The notes: a model not told the origin generated them from the letters alone. A stretch of DNA of 64,000 bases from Granulicella sp. S156 (GCF_009766105.1 NZ_LMUH01000013.1:432322-496321), one strand, 5' to 3'. Shown: positions 42,517 through 52,291, counted from the stretch's first letter. Numbers and translations: made by a program.

Positions 42517-45198
42517 ATGCGTTCTGGTACAAAACTCCTTACTGGATTGGTAGCAGCACTGGTCGCGATGTCTTCCTTCAGTGCATGGGCTGAAAAAAAC
42601 ATTCCCCAACCTCTTGTCATCGCCGCGGGCTGGCAGATGCAGGATGTCGCCAAAGTGGCGGAATCTGGCGCTGAAGTCTCCGCTCCGGCATTCAAAGCCG
42701 CGGGTTGGTATACCGCGACGGTTCCGGGTACGGTGCTTACGACGCTGGTCGATAACCACGTCTACCCGGAGCCGCTCTACGGCGAAAACAACCGCCCGGA
42801 GATTATTCCGGAAAGCCTTGCCCGTACCTCCTACTGGTACCGGACAGTGGTGGACGTCCCAAAATCGTTTGCGGGCAAACATATCTGGCTGAACTTCGAT
42901 GGCATCAACTACGCGGCGCAGATCTGGGTGAACGGTACCAAGGTTGGCACCATGCGCGGGGCCTTCGCTCGTGGCAGCTTCGATCTCACCGCTCTCCATG
43001 TCGATCATTCCAGGAAGGCTGTTGTGGCGGTGCTCGTCTCGCCACAGCCGCACCCTGGCGATCCGCATGAGCATACTTTGCGTAATGGCCTGGGCAAGAA
43101 CGGCGGCATCACCGCCATCGACGGCCCAACCTTTCTCTCGACGATTGGCTGGGACTGGCTGCCCGCTATCCGTGATCGCGACACAGGTATCTGGCAAAAG
43201 GTTTCCCTGTCAGCGACTGGTCCGGTTCTGGTGAAGAATCCGCTGGTCACCACGGATCTTCCTTTGCCGAAGACCGACTCTGCCGACGTTACAGTACAGG
43301 CAACGGTAGAGAACATCACCGACCAGCCGCAAAAGGGTGTTCTCAAGGGCAGCATCGGCAATATTCTCTTCGAAACAGAGGTAGAACTTGCTCCACACAG
43401 CTCTCAGCTAGTGAGCTTCGATCCGAAGAGCATGCTGGCGCTGCACATCGATCATCCCAAGTTGTGGTGGCCTAATGGCTATGGCCCGCAGAACCTCTAC
43501 AAGCTGCACCTGAGCTTTGAACTGCAGCACAAAGTTTCGGATAGCCAGGACATTAACTTTGGAGTTCGCAAGATCACCTACACGGTGCCTGACTCGGAGA
43601 ACCTGACGATCTCGGTGAACGGTGTCCCTGTCTTCATTCGCGGCGGTGATTGGGGACTCGATGAGGCTATGAAGCGAATTCCGCGCGAGCGCCTCGATGC
43701 CCAGATCCACATGCATCAGCTGGCGAATCTCAACCTGATCCGTAACTGGGTGGGGCAGAGCACCAGCGAAGACTTCTACGAGCTCTGCGACAAATACGGA
43801 ATCCTCGTGTGGGACGAGTTCTTTCAACCGAACCCGGACGACGGACCGGATCCTACCGATCTCGACACGTACATAGCGAACGTGCGTGACAAAATTCTGC
43901 ACTTCCGCAATCACCCATCGATTGCGCTATGGTGCGCGAGAAACGAGGGCCCTCCACCGCCGGAAATCGATGCAGCCTTGCGCAAGCTGATGGCCGAACT
44001 TGAGCCGATGCGCCTCTATCAACCTAGCTCTACTGACGGTCACGGCGTTCGCTCCCATGGGCCGTATCACTGGCGCACTCCACGTGAGTTCTACACGGTC
44101 ACGGATGACTTCTTCAAGACCGAGACCGGCAGCGTCTCCGTGCCAACGCTCGAGTCGATTCACGGCATGATGCCCCAGAAAGACTGGGAGACGATCACCG
44201 ACGACTGGGCCGAGCACGACTTGGCCAAAGGGGCCTCGGGGGGCGATACCTATCCTGCGACCACTGCCGCGCGCTATGGCAAGCTCGTTAATCTTGCCGA
44301 CTTCGTTCGCAAGTCACAACTGATGAACTACGAGGCGTTTCGCGCCATGTACGAAGGCCGCAACGCGCAACTCTTTCATCCAACGACTGGCATTATCACC
44401 TGGATGAGCCACCCGGCGCAGCCGAGCTTCGTCTGGCAGCTCTACCACTATGACCTTGAGCCCAATTCGTCGCTCTTCGCGGTCAAGTCGGCCTCTGAGC
44501 CTGTCCATATTCAGTTCAACGAAGTCACGGGTGAGTTGCAGGTCATCAACAATCTCCCGACGCCGGTAGCGGATGCAGTCGCGCATCTGTCCGTCTATAA
44601 CCTGGATGGCACTGTGGCCTACCAGCACGACTACAAGGTCACAGCCTCTCCGTCGACAGCCACCAGCCTTGGAGCGGTGGAGTTTCCTGCTTCGCTGTCC
44701 TCAGTCCACTTCCTGAAGCTCGAAATGCACGATGCCAGCGGCAAGCTGCTTTCCAGTAACTTCTATTGGCGGGCTCTGCCGGAACACCAGGACGACCTCA
44801 CCGATCTCGGCAAGCTGCCTACAGTCACTCTTGACGCGAAGGCCAGCCGCAACGACGCAGACGGCAAGACTCTGGTGACGGTGACCTTGCATAATCCATC
44901 GACGAACGTCGCGCTTATGACGCACCTGCAACTGCGCCGTCATTCCGGCGAGCGGGTGCTGCCGGTCTTCTATAGCGACAACTATGTCTCGCTGGTTCCA
45001 GGGGAGAGCAGGACGATCATGATCGAGGCAGACCTGAAGGATTTCAAGGGTGAGGAAGCGTTAGTGGTGTTCGATGGATGGAACGTCGCAGTCACCCCGT
45101 CATCTAGCCGTGGCATTTCCATCGGGCCCAATGTCGACGCACAGGTCGATCATTGGCCTGCAACAGGCTTGCCGTTTCAGACTACAGGGCTGCGGTAA
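42517..45198 (+). CDS. Secreted GH2 glycoside hydrolase (beta-mannosidase/exo-glucosaminidase-like)
   Basis: 893 residues. ATG 42517 is immediately followed by a signal peptide (LLTGLVAALVAMSSFSAWAE); upstream codons in frame are not plausible. Sugar-binding jelly roll (YWYRTVVDVPKSFAGKHIWL), Ig-like domain, then TIM barrel with RNWVGQSTSEDFYELCDKYG, WDEFFQPN and the acid/base region LWCARNEGPPPPE. The later block TLESIHGMM may hold the second carboxylate. The layout resembles GH2 exo-beta-mannosidases and exo-beta-D-glucosaminidases. It follows GH30, so both probably act on the same glycan. Confidence 0.85.
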   Translation: MRSGTKLLTGLVAALVAMSSFSAWAEKNIPQPLVIAAGWQMQDVAKVAESGAEVSAPAFKAAGWYTATVPGTVLTTLVDNHVYPEPLYGENNRPEIIPESLARTSYWYRTVVDVPKSFAGKHIWLNFDGINYAAQIWVNGTKVGTMRGAFARGSFDLTALHVDHSRKAVVAVLVSPQPHPGDPHEHTLRNGLGKNGGITAIDGPTFLSTIGWDWLPAIRDRDTGIWQKVSLSATGPVLVKNPLVTTDLPLPKTDSADVTVQATVENITDQPQKGVLKGSIGNILFETEVELAPHSSQLVSFDPKSMLALHIDHPKLWWPNGYGPQNLYKLHLSFELQHKVSDSQDINFGVRKITYTVPDSENLTISVNGVPVFIRGGDWGLDEAMKRIPRERLDAQIHMHQLANLNLIRNWVGQSTSEDFYELCDKYGILVWDEFFQPNPDDGPDPTDLDTYIANVRDKILHFRNHPSIALWCARNEGPPPPEIDAALRKLMAELEPMRLYQPSSTDGHGVRSHGPYHWRTPREFYTVTDDFFKTETGSVSVPTLESIHGMMPQKDWETITDDWAEHDLAKGASGGDTYPATTAARYGKLVNLADFVRKSQLMNYEAFRAMYEGRNAQLFHPTTGIITWMSHPAQPSFVWQLYHYDLEPNSSLFAVKSASEPVHIQFNEVTGELQVINNLPTPVADAVAHLSVYNLDGTVAYQHDYKVTASPSTATSLGAVEFPASLSSVHFLKLEMHDASGKLLSSNFYWRALPEHQDDLTDLGKLPTVTLDAKASRNDADGKTLVTVTLHNPSTNVALMTHLQLRRHSGERVLPVFYSDNYVSLVPGESRTIMIEADLKDFKGEEALVVFDGWNVAVTPSSSRGISIGPNVDAQVDHWPATGLPFQTTGLR

Positions 45199-45221
45199 AT
45201 GCGAAGCGCGCCATACAGTGG

Positions 45222-46970
45222 TTACTTGAGCCGTTCGCCGAGAAGGTGATCGGCGACGCGGATGGCATTGGCGATGATCGTTAGCGATGGGTTGACCGCG
45301 CTGGCGCTCACGAAGCACGAAGCATCGACGACATAGAGATTGTCGAGGTCGTGGGCTTTGCAGTTCGGGTCGAGGACGCTGGTTGCAGGGTCATTACCCA
45401 TGCGGCAGGTGCCGTTCTGGTGGCCGACACCTTCGAGCGGAATGCGTTTTTTGAAATACGCGTGCAGCGGCACCGATGTGGCTGCATGGCCGGCCTTCTT
45501 CAACACATCGACCCAGCGGTCTTTCAGCCGGTCGAAGGATTCGACGTTGTTCGGTGTGTAAGAGAGCTGGATGCGATGCGGAGCAGCGTCCGTCACTGTT
45601 TCTGACTGGTTGGTGGTGCCGGTATCTCCGGAGGGATGGGCACCCGCGATGCCAGGCTGTGAGTTGTCGACTGATAGCGGCGTGGTGTTATGCAGCGTTA
45701 CCCGGTTGTTTGGGTCGGGCAGGTCTTCGGTGGTTAGCCACCACGGCACAGCATGGTGCTTCATGCTCTCGAGGGCGAAGCCTGGAGTCAGAGGCGGTGC
45801 GTCTCCCTTCATCATCTCAAAGTGAAAGCTCCCGACAGGCTGCACCTGTCCGAGAGGATAGGGATAAGCCGGATCACTGTCCTTGAAGTAGAAGTCGTTG
45901 GTGCCCCAGGTCTTGGTGTAGCTGTCTTCGTTGAGGTCGGTGGTCAGGGCGAGCAGGGCATCGGCCTGGTGGTACATGAAGTTACGTCCTACCTGATCGG
46001 AGCGGTTTGCGAGGCCGGTAGGATGCTTGTCATTAGCCGAGGCCAGCAGAATCACAGCAGAGTTGATAGCGCCTGCGCAGACCGCAAAGAAGCCCGCAGT
46101 ATAGGTCGCAGTGTAGCTTTCTCGAGAGGCTGGCGGTGCGTCGTCTTTCTCTCCGCCATAGGTCTTGCTGGAGCCGGTGTGAATGACCTCTACTGCGGTG
46201 ACGGCAGTGCCGGTTGAGTTGGTGAGCAGTCGCGTGACGCGGGAGTTCGTCATCAACGTGACATTAGGCAGATGCAGAATCTGTCGAATGCAATTGATGT
46301 CGGCGTCCGACTTGGCATGGACAAGGCAGGGGTAGCCATCGCAGGTGTCACAGCGGACACACTTCGAGGCCTGCGGATCGGCTTCGTTGCGTTTCAGACC
46401 GAGTGGGATGGGAAAGGTGTTGATGCCGAGCTTGCGAACGCTGTCCTCGATCGATTGCATACGCGGCTCATTGCTGAAGGCAGGAAAGGGATACTTCGCG
46501 GAGTGAAAGGGCTCGGTGGGATCGAACGAAGAGCCGTAGCCGCCTGGGATAGAAGGGGCTGTGCCCAGATCTCCGTGGACATGGAATAGCTCTTCGGCGC
46601 GGGTGTAGTACGGTTCCAGATCCGCATAGGAGATGGGCCACGCTGGAGAGATGCCGCCCTTGTGCTCGATTATGCCGAAGTCCTCAGCTCGCATGCGGAA
46701 CATGGCTGCCCCGTAGACCTTGGTCTGGCCGCCGACGAAGTAGGATTGCTGCGGGTGCAGGTCTTTGCCGTTCTTGTCCTGCCATACTTCCTTGGTGTGA
46801 TAGCGGTTGTCGAGAAAGACGGCGGAGGTGTCCCAGTTCAGTTTTTCCTGCGGCATAAAGGGGCCGCGCTCCAGGATGAGGATCTTCTTGCCGGCCTGGG
46901 CAAGATGCAGAGCAAGCGTTCCTCCGCCTGCTCCGGTGCCGATGACGATTGCGTCGTAAGGATTAGGCAT
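45222..46970 (-). CDS. GMC-type FAD-dependent oxidoreductase
   Basis: 582 residues. FAD-binding IVIGTGAGGGTLALHLAQAG (about 9-28) and LERGPFMPQ. The C-terminal GMC signature ends in HQNGTCRMG, then DNLYVVDASCFVSASAVNPS and LTIIANAIRVADHLL. A Cys-rich insert (KCVRCDTCDGYPCLVHAKSD) is present. Unlike the large membrane-bound gluconate dehydrogenase subunits it lacks a signal peptide, and no cytochrome partner is adjacent, so it is probably cytoplasmic. It is convergent with GH2. It may oxidise a sugar or alcohol; the substrate is unknown. Confidence 0.88.
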   Translation of the reverse strand: MPNPYDAIVIGTGAGGGTLALHLAQAGKKILILERGPFMPQEKLNWDTSAVFLDNRYHTKEVWQDKNGKDLHPQQSYFVGGQTKVYGAAMFRMRAEDFGIIEHKGGISPAWPISYADLEPYYTRAEELFHVHGDLGTAPSIPGGYGSSFDPTEPFHSAKYPFPAFSNEPRMQSIEDSVRKLGINTFPIPLGLKRNEADPQASKCVRCDTCDGYPCLVHAKSDADINCIRQILHLPNVTLMTNSRVTRLLTNSTGTAVTAVEVIHTGSSKTYGGEKDDAPPASRESYTATYTAGFFAVCAGAINSAVILLASANDKHPTGLANRSDQVGRNFMYHQADALLALTTDLNEDSYTKTWGTNDFYFKDSDPAYPYPLGQVQPVGSFHFEMMKGDAPPLTPGFALESMKHHAVPWWLTTEDLPDPNNRVTLHNTTPLSVDNSQPGIAGAHPSGDTGTTNQSETVTDAAPHRIQLSYTPNNVESFDRLKDRWVDVLKKAGHAATSVPLHAYFKKRIPLEGVGHQNGTCRMGNDPATSVLDPNCKAHDLDNLYVVDASCFVSASAVNPSLTIIANAIRVADHLLGERLK

Positions 46971-47092
46971 AGTGAGTAAGGTATAGAACCGAAGTGCGCC
47001 TTTCGATGAAAGGTGAGATGCACGTTTTCTAAGGTGTTGGACTTTGCAGTAAAGGGCCCTTTTCGTCAGGAATAGTATGTGCGATTATCGGA

Positions 47093-47950
47093 CTAACGCG
47101 ATGGGTGCCGGTGGAGCGGATAGTGGCAAAGAAACGGGCAGGGGTATCCCGGAGCGGGATGAAGTTTGGCGCAGAGGATTCTATCCGCGCCCTGGGTGCG
47201 GAGATAGATCTCCGCCGATGTGAACATGCCGAGCAGCGGAGCGGCGAAGTAGAGCCATCCTGCGGTCCAGATATGCGCAAAGACGGCAGAGCCTGTCGTT
47301 CGCGCCGGGTTGATGCTGAAGCCTGAAACCGGTGCAAAGAAAAAGATGTACAGCGCAATCAGGACACCGACGCAGTAGCTGGTGTACTTTGCCAACGACG
47401 GGCGGTTTGAGGTCCAGAGGACCACTCCCATGAGCACTGTTGCCATAAAGAGCTCGGCGAAGAAAGCTGCCGCCGTCCCGTACTTTCCGGGCACAGTAAT
47501 GGCGTAATCGACATCGGGAGCGGCGAGGCGGTCGCCCAGCAGAAGGGCAGAGACGGCCACTCCAAAGACGCCGCCAAGAAATTGGAACAGAACGTAGAAG
47601 AGCGCATCCCAGCGCGCGACCTTGCCCAGCCTTAGATAGGTCAAGGTGATGGCAGGGTTGAAGTGTGCGCCCGAGCGTTTGCCCATGGGCGAGTGGATGA
47701 TGCCGATTGCCGTTGCCCCCATCGCCACTCCCATCCCTATGCGCCTGAGGGCCGCGCTTGGAAAGAGGCGCAGCAGCGGATAGGAAGGATGGAACAACAG
47801 GACAGTGAAGAGGCAGGCCGAGATCATGAAGATTGCGAGTTCGGCACCCTCAAAGACATACAGCCGCCAGTTACGAGTGAAGTGCTGCAGGAGCGTGGCG
47901 TTCAAAATGGAAATCTCCGGTTCTTCTTTGGCATCGCACACATTGTCCAA
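47093..47950 (-). CDS. Aquaporin/MIP family channel
   Basis: 285 residues, six membrane helices. Two NPA boxes are visible: AHFNPAITLT (about 97) and FSINPARTTGS (about 210). The selectivity-filter Arg follows the second NPA (NPAR). About 35 residues precede helix 1. NPA sequence suggests a water or small-solute channel; I cannot tell whether it is an aquaporin or glycerol facilitator. It lies on the same strand as and upstream of the GMC oxidoreductase gene (122-base gap), so the two may be co-regulated. Confidence 0.92.
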   Translation of the reverse strand: MDNVCDAKEEPEISILNATLLQHFTRNWRLYVFEGAELAIFMISACLFTVLLFHPSYPLLRLFPSAALRRIGMGVAMGATAIGIIHSPMGKRSGAHFNPAITLTYLRLGKVARWDALFYVLFQFLGGVFGVAVSALLLGDRLAAPDVDYAITVPGKYGTAAAFFAELFMATVLMGVVLWTSNRPSLAKYTSYCVGVLIALYIFFFAPVSGFSINPARTTGSAVFAHIWTAGWLYFAAPLLGMFTSAEIYLRTQGADRILCAKLHPAPGYPCPFLCHYPLHRHPSR

Positions 47951-48258
47951 GAGTTCGCCTCTGAAGCGATTTCACAATAGATGTACTCCCTGCAGATCGT
48001 AGCGGCCTAATCTATGGACGAAAGGGATCGCAAGGACATTGCTGCAGCCCTATCTTCAAGAAAGTAAAGCGATACATTTCTTCACAAAATTTAAAAACCA
48101 TTCAGTTGCTATCCAGTCTGCAGAGGGCAATACTGCGGGCCATGAAACATTCTGTCTCTTTCACCGCTAGCCGGATTGAAGGGGACAGCCGACTTTTGGG
48201 CTCCGCATAACTGACTGGGCCTGTTCTGTCAGCTATGCCTGCTTCTGGAGGTTCCATC
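47951..48258. other. 308-bp divergent gap between aquaporin and exported-protein genes
   Basis: Promoters for both directions are expected here. An AT-rich stretch lies near 48060-48110. A 10-of-11 inverted repeat lies at 48205-48238. No gene recognised. Confidence 0.4.
48205..48238. promoter_or_regulatory. 11-bp inverted repeat in the 5' region of the exported-protein gene
   Basis: GCATAACTGAC (48205-48215) and GTCAGCTATGC (48228-48238), 10 of 11 paired across a 12-base loop. It ends 20 bases before the start codon and may form an mRNA hairpin or be a protein-binding site. Confidence 0.4.
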
Positions 48259-49005
48259 ATGCAACACCCGCGCGATCGTCAGAGCCGCACCTTGCTCATA
48301 TTCTCTGTCCTCTTCCATACCCTTACACTTGTTTCCCCGGTCTTCGCACAATCTCTGAACCAGAGAGCCCCCACACCCCTGGTTGCGGGTGAAAATCATG
48401 GCACGCTGGACAACATGGTTGGCCCACAGTTCTGGGTCTTCAAATACCTGAAGGGACCTGGCAAGGTCACGATCAACTTTACCTCCATGGGGCTGTTCGG
48501 CAATCGCCAGAACACGACGATCGAGGTCGTCTTTCTCGATCCGAATGGCAAAGTCATCGACACGAAATCGCTGACCTCTCATGGAACCGCAGCGCAGCTT
48601 GAGCTGCCGGCAAACTTCGTCCATCCCGGCACGATGGTTGTGGAGCTGCGCCCTACCGGCATGGCTCTGGTTCGCGCCGGCGGCGACTACAGCATTGTTC
48701 TCAGTGGGCCAGCAATCGATCTTGCCGGGGTTAAAGCAGCAGGCCCGGAGCAGATTGCCGGCACCTATTCGATGATGGTCTGTCCTCCCGACTTCGACTG
48801 TCAGGCGGTGCGCTTCCAGGCGAACGGTGCCGTGATGACTGCCGATGGACGCAATGGCACATGGAAGATATTCGACCCCGATGGCCTGATCTATACGGTG
48901 GCCATTGGAGGCGACCGCTGGAGTCTGAAACTCATTCCAGGCCGAGGTCTGGTCAATGTTAGCGATACATCCGTGGTCGTGTTTCAGGCGGTGAAGGGGC
49001 GTTGA
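48259..49005 (+). CDS. Exported protein of unknown function
   Basis: 248 residues from ATG 48259, chosen because GGAGG lies seven bases upstream. Signal peptide ends near VFAQ (about residue 27). The mature part begins ENHGTLDNMVGPQFWVFKYL and looks like a beta-sandwich (repeated TTIEVVFLDPNGKVIDTKSL-type strands). The C-terminal half has a different beta-rich section with one Cys pair (VCPPDFDCQAV). No family recognised. It stands alone, downstream of an aquaporin and upstream of a dispersed repeat. Confidence 0.7.
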   Translation: MQHPRDRQSRTLLIFSVLFHTLTLVSPVFAQSLNQRAPTPLVAGENHGTLDNMVGPQFWVFKYLKGPGKVTINFTSMGLFGNRQNTTIEVVFLDPNGKVIDTKSLTSHGTAAQLELPANFVHPGTMVVELRPTGMALVRAGGDYSIVLSGPAIDLAGVKAAGPEQIAGTYSMMVCPPDFDCQAVRFQANGAVMTADGRNGTWKIFDPDGLIYTVAIGGDRWSLKLIPGRGLVNVSDTSVVVFQAVKGR

Positions 49006-49056
49006 TAGGTTTTCCTTCGCTAGAACCTAAGCATGGGATGAGGAACACGCAACAGC

Positions 49057-49147
49057 AAAAGCTTTAACGCAGAGGACGCAGAGGTTTCGCGGAGGTCGCC
49101 ACGGAACCCACTGCGTCCTCCTCGTTTTCCTCTGCGTTAAAGCCTTT
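49057..49147. repeat. Dispersed inverted repeat with ACGCAGAGG motifs
   Basis: AAAAGCTTTAACGCAGAGGA at the left is answered by TCTGCGTTAAAGCCTTT at the right, in inverted orientation. The internal ACGCAGAGG repeats have counterparts in the element at 40722-40825. It lies between an exported-protein gene and the CysJ-like gene. Confidence 0.65.
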
Positions 49148-49190
49148 AGCGATGTCCGATGCTCTCTATGGAAGTGACAGAAAGAACAGA

Positions 49191-49242
49191 AAAAGCAACG
49201 ACCGCAAAGGAGTGAGTGATGCCCTTTGCGGTCGTTGCTTTT
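49191..49242 (-). terminator. 20-bp perfect-stem terminator of the CysJ-like gene
   Basis: Arms at 49191-49210 and 49223-49242, with A runs and T runs at the ends (AAAAGC and GCTTTT) and a GACCGC core. It is 17 bases past the stop of the minus-strand gene and symmetric, so it may also act on the plus strand. Confidence 0.9.
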
Positions 49243-49258
49243 GGGATATTCGCGGAAT

Positions 49259-50407
49259 TTAGTAGACGTCTCGCTGATACCGCTTCGCCTTCTTCATCTC
49301 TCCGAGATACTCGGTTGCGTGCTCCAGGGTTCCATTCGAACCCTTCGCGATGACATCCAGCAGAGCGGTCTCTACGTCCTTGGCCATGCGGCTGGCATCA
49401 CCGCAGACATAGAAGTAGGCGCCGCGCTCCAGCCAGGAGTACAACTCCTCCGCGTTCTCCTGCATGCGGTCCTGCACGTAGACCTTCTTGCCCTGGTCAC
49501 GCGAGAACGCGGTGTGCAGGTTCGTCAGCAAGCCGTCCTTCTGCATACCGAGGAACTGTTCCTTGTACAGGTAATCCGATACCGAGCGCTGCTCGCCGAA
49601 GAAGAGCCACATATTGCCCTTTTCGCCGTGCGCCTGCCGATGCTCCATGAAGGCGCGGAAGGGCGCAATGCCTGTTCCCGGTCCGATCATGATGACCGGC
49701 GCGTTGGTGTCTTCCGGCAGACGAAACGCATTGTTCTCATGCAGGAAGATGGGCATAGTGCTGCCCGCGGGGGAGCGCTCGCCCAGATGGCCCGAGCAGA
49801 TACCCTGCCGGTCGGCGTGGTGTGCGTTATAGCGGATGACGCGCACGGTCGTATGCACCTGGTTCGGGTGCGCGGCCTGGCTTGAGGCAATCGAATACAT
49901 GCGCGGTGTGAGCCGCTGCAGAATATTGAACAGCTCCTGCGGCTGTTTCACGACGCCCGGAAACTCGGTCGCAAGGTCGATGAACTCGCGTCCCCAGACG
50001 TACTCCTCGGCGGCTGCCTTGTTTTCCTGGCCGATATAGATCTTCAGACCGGCAGGAACGTTCTCGCCGCATAGCTTGGCGTACTGGTTCAAGCTTCCAC
50101 GGGCCAGCTTGCCGATGCCGAGCCGCGTGGTCAGCGCCTCATGCAGTGAAATCTCGACCTTGTAGTGGTCCAGCACGCGCTCCGTGCCGTCGAAGCTGAG
50201 TGCCTTCAAGACGCCGTCTACAGCGGCTTCGCGGTTCGTCGGAATAATTCCGACCGCATCGCCCGGCGTGTAGGTCATACCCTCTTCAAGATCAAGCTCG
50301 ATATGAATGGTCTCTTTTTCCGACTCTGGCCCAGTCAGCCTGTCGTTTACCAGAACCTTGGAGATGTAGGGTTGGTTACGTGTGTACTTCGAAGCGTGTT
50401 CACTCAT
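49259..50407 (-). CDS. CysJ-like NADPH-flavin reductase lacking a flavodoxin domain
   Basis: 382 residues from ATG 50407, with AGGA upstream. It corresponds to the FAD/NADPH part of the sulfite reductase flavoprotein: YTPGDAVGIIPTNREA, RMYSIASSQ (FAD), GPGTGIAPFRAFMEHRQ and FFGEQRSVSDYLYKEQF (NADPH), ending RYQRDVY as in CysJ. The flavodoxin-like FMN domain is absent and the protein is about 200 residues shorter than CysJ. It may pass electrons to a separate partner such as a sulfite reductase hemoprotein or a flavodoxin; no partner is adjacent. Confidence 0.88.
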   Translation of the reverse strand: MSEHASKYTRNQPYISKVLVNDRLTGPESEKETIHIELDLEEGMTYTPGDAVGIIPTNREAAVDGVLKALSFDGTERVLDHYKVEISLHEALTTRLGIGKLARGSLNQYAKLCGENVPAGLKIYIGQENKAAAEEYVWGREFIDLATEFPGVVKQPQELFNILQRLTPRMYSIASSQAAHPNQVHTTVRVIRYNAHHADRQGICSGHLGERSPAGSTMPIFLHENNAFRLPEDTNAPVIMIGPGTGIAPFRAFMEHRQAHGEKGNMWLFFGEQRSVSDYLYKEQFLGMQKDGLLTNLHTAFSRDQGKKVYVQDRMQENAEELYSWLERGAYFYVCGDASRMAKDVETALLDVIAKGSNGTLEHATEYLGEMKKAKRYQRDVY

Positions 50408-50482
50408 GTTCCTAGTATTGTAATCGCCGAAGGACGCCATGGAAAAGCCATTAATACAAAGGCTTGCGCTACCCTTTCATAC

Positions 50483-51343
50483 ATGGCAAAGAAGCGCATT
50501 GGCGTACATGTAGGGACTTCAGGCGGAGTGTGGACGGCGGTAGAGCGTGCGGCAGCGGCGGGAGCGAACACGTTCCAGATATTCAGCGCCAGCCCCCGGC
50601 AATGGAAGGCCGCTCCGGTGAAACCGGAAGACGCGCTGAAGATGCAGGAACTACGCGCAAAGCTCGACGTAAATCCCGTGGCGATCCACGCCAGTTATCT
50701 GATCAACCTGTGCTCCCAGACGGAGAGCGTGCGGGAGAACTCCATCGGCGGCTTTCGCGGCGAGGTAGAGCGTGCGCTGGCGCTGGGAGCGGAGTTCCTT
50801 GTGTTGCATCCCGGAAGCTGGAAGGGATTGACCCGCGACGAGGGCCTGCTGTTGGCGGCGCAGTCGATCGAGCGCGCCATCGACGGGCTGCCCTGGCAGG
50901 ATAAGAACTTCCGTATCCTGATCGAGAACACGGCCGGAGCGGAGTTCTCGCTGGGCGGCAGTCTCGAGCAGGTCGCCGAACTTGTCGAGCGGCTGAAGGC
51001 CTGTGCGCCGGTTGCGGTGTGCCTCGATACCTGCCACGTGCATGTAGCGGGCTATGACATCGTCTCGCCGGAGGGCTACGACGCAACGATGAAGCAGGTT
51101 AGCGAGACCGTCGGCTTCGACGCGGTACGGGTCTGGCACTGCAACGACGCGAAGGCCGCGATGGGCTCAAAGCTCGACCGGCATGAGCACATCGGCGAAG
51201 GAACGATTGGTGCAGCGGCGTTCCGCAGGCTACTGCACGACGAGCGTTTTGCGCATGCGGCGTTCATCGCGGAGACTCCCGTGGATGAGCCCGGCGATGA
51301 GATGCGTAATGTAATGGCGCTGCGGGCGTTGTCGGCGGGGTAG
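50483..51343 (+). CDS. nfo: Deoxyribonuclease IV (endonuclease IV)
   Basis: 286 residues from ATG 50483. TIM-barrel zinc nuclease: IGVHVGTSGGVWTAVERAAA at the start, metal-binding CLDTCHVHVAGYDI, HCNDAKAAMGSKLDRHEHIGEGTIG and FIAETPVDE near the end. It cuts at abasic and oxidised sites in DNA. A longer reading frame continues upstream antisense to the neighbouring reductase and was rejected. The stop TAG starts a 15-base copy of a dispersed repeat. Confidence 0.95.
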   Translation: MAKKRIGVHVGTSGGVWTAVERAAAAGANTFQIFSASPRQWKAAPVKPEDALKMQELRAKLDVNPVAIHASYLINLCSQTESVRENSIGGFRGEVERALALGAEFLVLHPGSWKGLTRDEGLLLAAQSIERAIDGLPWQDKNFRILIENTAGAEFSLGGSLEQVAELVERLKACAPVAVCLDTCHVHVAGYDIVSPEGYDATMKQVSETVGFDAVRVWHCNDAKAAMGSKLDRHEHIGEGTIGAAAFRRLLHDERFAHAAFIAETPVDEPGDEMRNVMALRALSAG

Positions 51344-51355
51344 AGCCGTTCTCCT
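51341..51355 (+). repeat. Variant copy of the TAGAGCGGTTCTCCTG repeat at the nfo stop
   Basis: TAGAGCCGTTCTCCT, 14 of 15 identical to the arms at 60549-60664. The first three bases are the nfo stop codon, so the repeat begins exactly at the gene end. Confidence 0.55.
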
Positions 51356-51458
51356 ATAGGTCTGTGGCTGTTCTGGGATTGCTTTTCTCGCATTGGATTA
51401 ATTACCTTGATTACGCTTCAGCGTCTAGGAATCAACAGATTCAGCCGAGGGAATGACG

Positions 51459-52265
51459 ATGCGAAAGAAGCTTTGTCGTTGGACGGTGGCCGCAGTTACG
51501 GCTGGGATGGCTCTGGGAGTGGCGGCGAAAGGGCAGAGCTCGGAACCCGCATGCACGGTGGGCGTAAACAGTTTTTCTGGCGGCTACAGTAGTTTTGGGA
51601 GACACTTTGCCTACTCCGCAACAGTAAAGACAACCCTTGAACAAAAACTGCCAGATGGCAATACAATTCGTGGTTTTGTGCGGTTTCACCAAGCCCAGGA
51701 TGGTGCGGGAAGAACATTTTCCGAACAACCGGTAGGCTGCCAGCGTGGAGAGAATGGCGAGCCCCAACTACGCAAGATGGTGCACGTCTTTGATCCGGCA
51801 ACGCACACCTCAACCACATGGAACGTAGGCGGCGACAATGAAGATAAGGTCGTTCGTATATATCGTCAGTCGTCAACGCCTCCCAAGCCGTTGACACCGG
51901 CTGAGTTGGCAGCCCGTCAGAAGTCCTCCCAGGCGCAGCGATCTCCGCGAGGCGAAGTCAAGAGGGAGGACCTGGGAACTAAGACGATCGCAGGAGTGGA
52001 GGCGCATGGTTTGAGAACGACGCGAACCATTCCGGCTGGGGAAGAAGGAAACGAGCTTCCTCTCGTGGTAACAAACGAGTACTGGAACTCGAAAGAGCAC
52101 GGTATTATGCTGCTGGCCATCAGCGATGACCCAAGACGAGGGAAGACGACTTACGAGATAGAAGAGCTAAGCCAGAACGAGCCCAATCCTTCGGTATTCG
52201 CCCCTCCCGAGGGGTATACGGTAGAGGATCGCACTACGGTGGTAACCGCTTCTACAGCTCAGTGA
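51459..52265 (+). CDS. Exported protein of unknown function
   Basis: 268 residues from ATG 51459 (GAGGG about eight bases upstream; the ATG six bases earlier is too close to it). Signal peptide ends near AAKGQS (about 26). The mature part has CTVGVNSFSGGYSSFGRHFA and a long stretch of beta-strand-like sequence, plus a charged segment (ELAARQKSSQAQRSPRGEVK). I recognise no family. It overlaps a possible GTG start of leuS by four bases, so they may be co-transcribed. Confidence 0.7.
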   Translation: MRKKLCRWTVAAVTAGMALGVAAKGQSSEPACTVGVNSFSGGYSSFGRHFAYSATVKTTLEQKLPDGNTIRGFVRFHQAQDGAGRTFSEQPVGCQRGENGEPQLRKMVHVFDPATHTSTTWNVGGDNEDKVVRIYRQSSTPPKPLTPAELAARQKSSQAQRSPRGEVKREDLGTKTIAGVEAHGLRTTRTIPAGEEGNELPLVVTNEYWNSKEHGIMLLAISDDPRRGKTTYEIEELSQNEPNPSVFAPPEGYTVEDRTTVVTASTAQ

Positions 52266-52291
52266 GCTCTGGTTCTTTACAATCAATAGGT

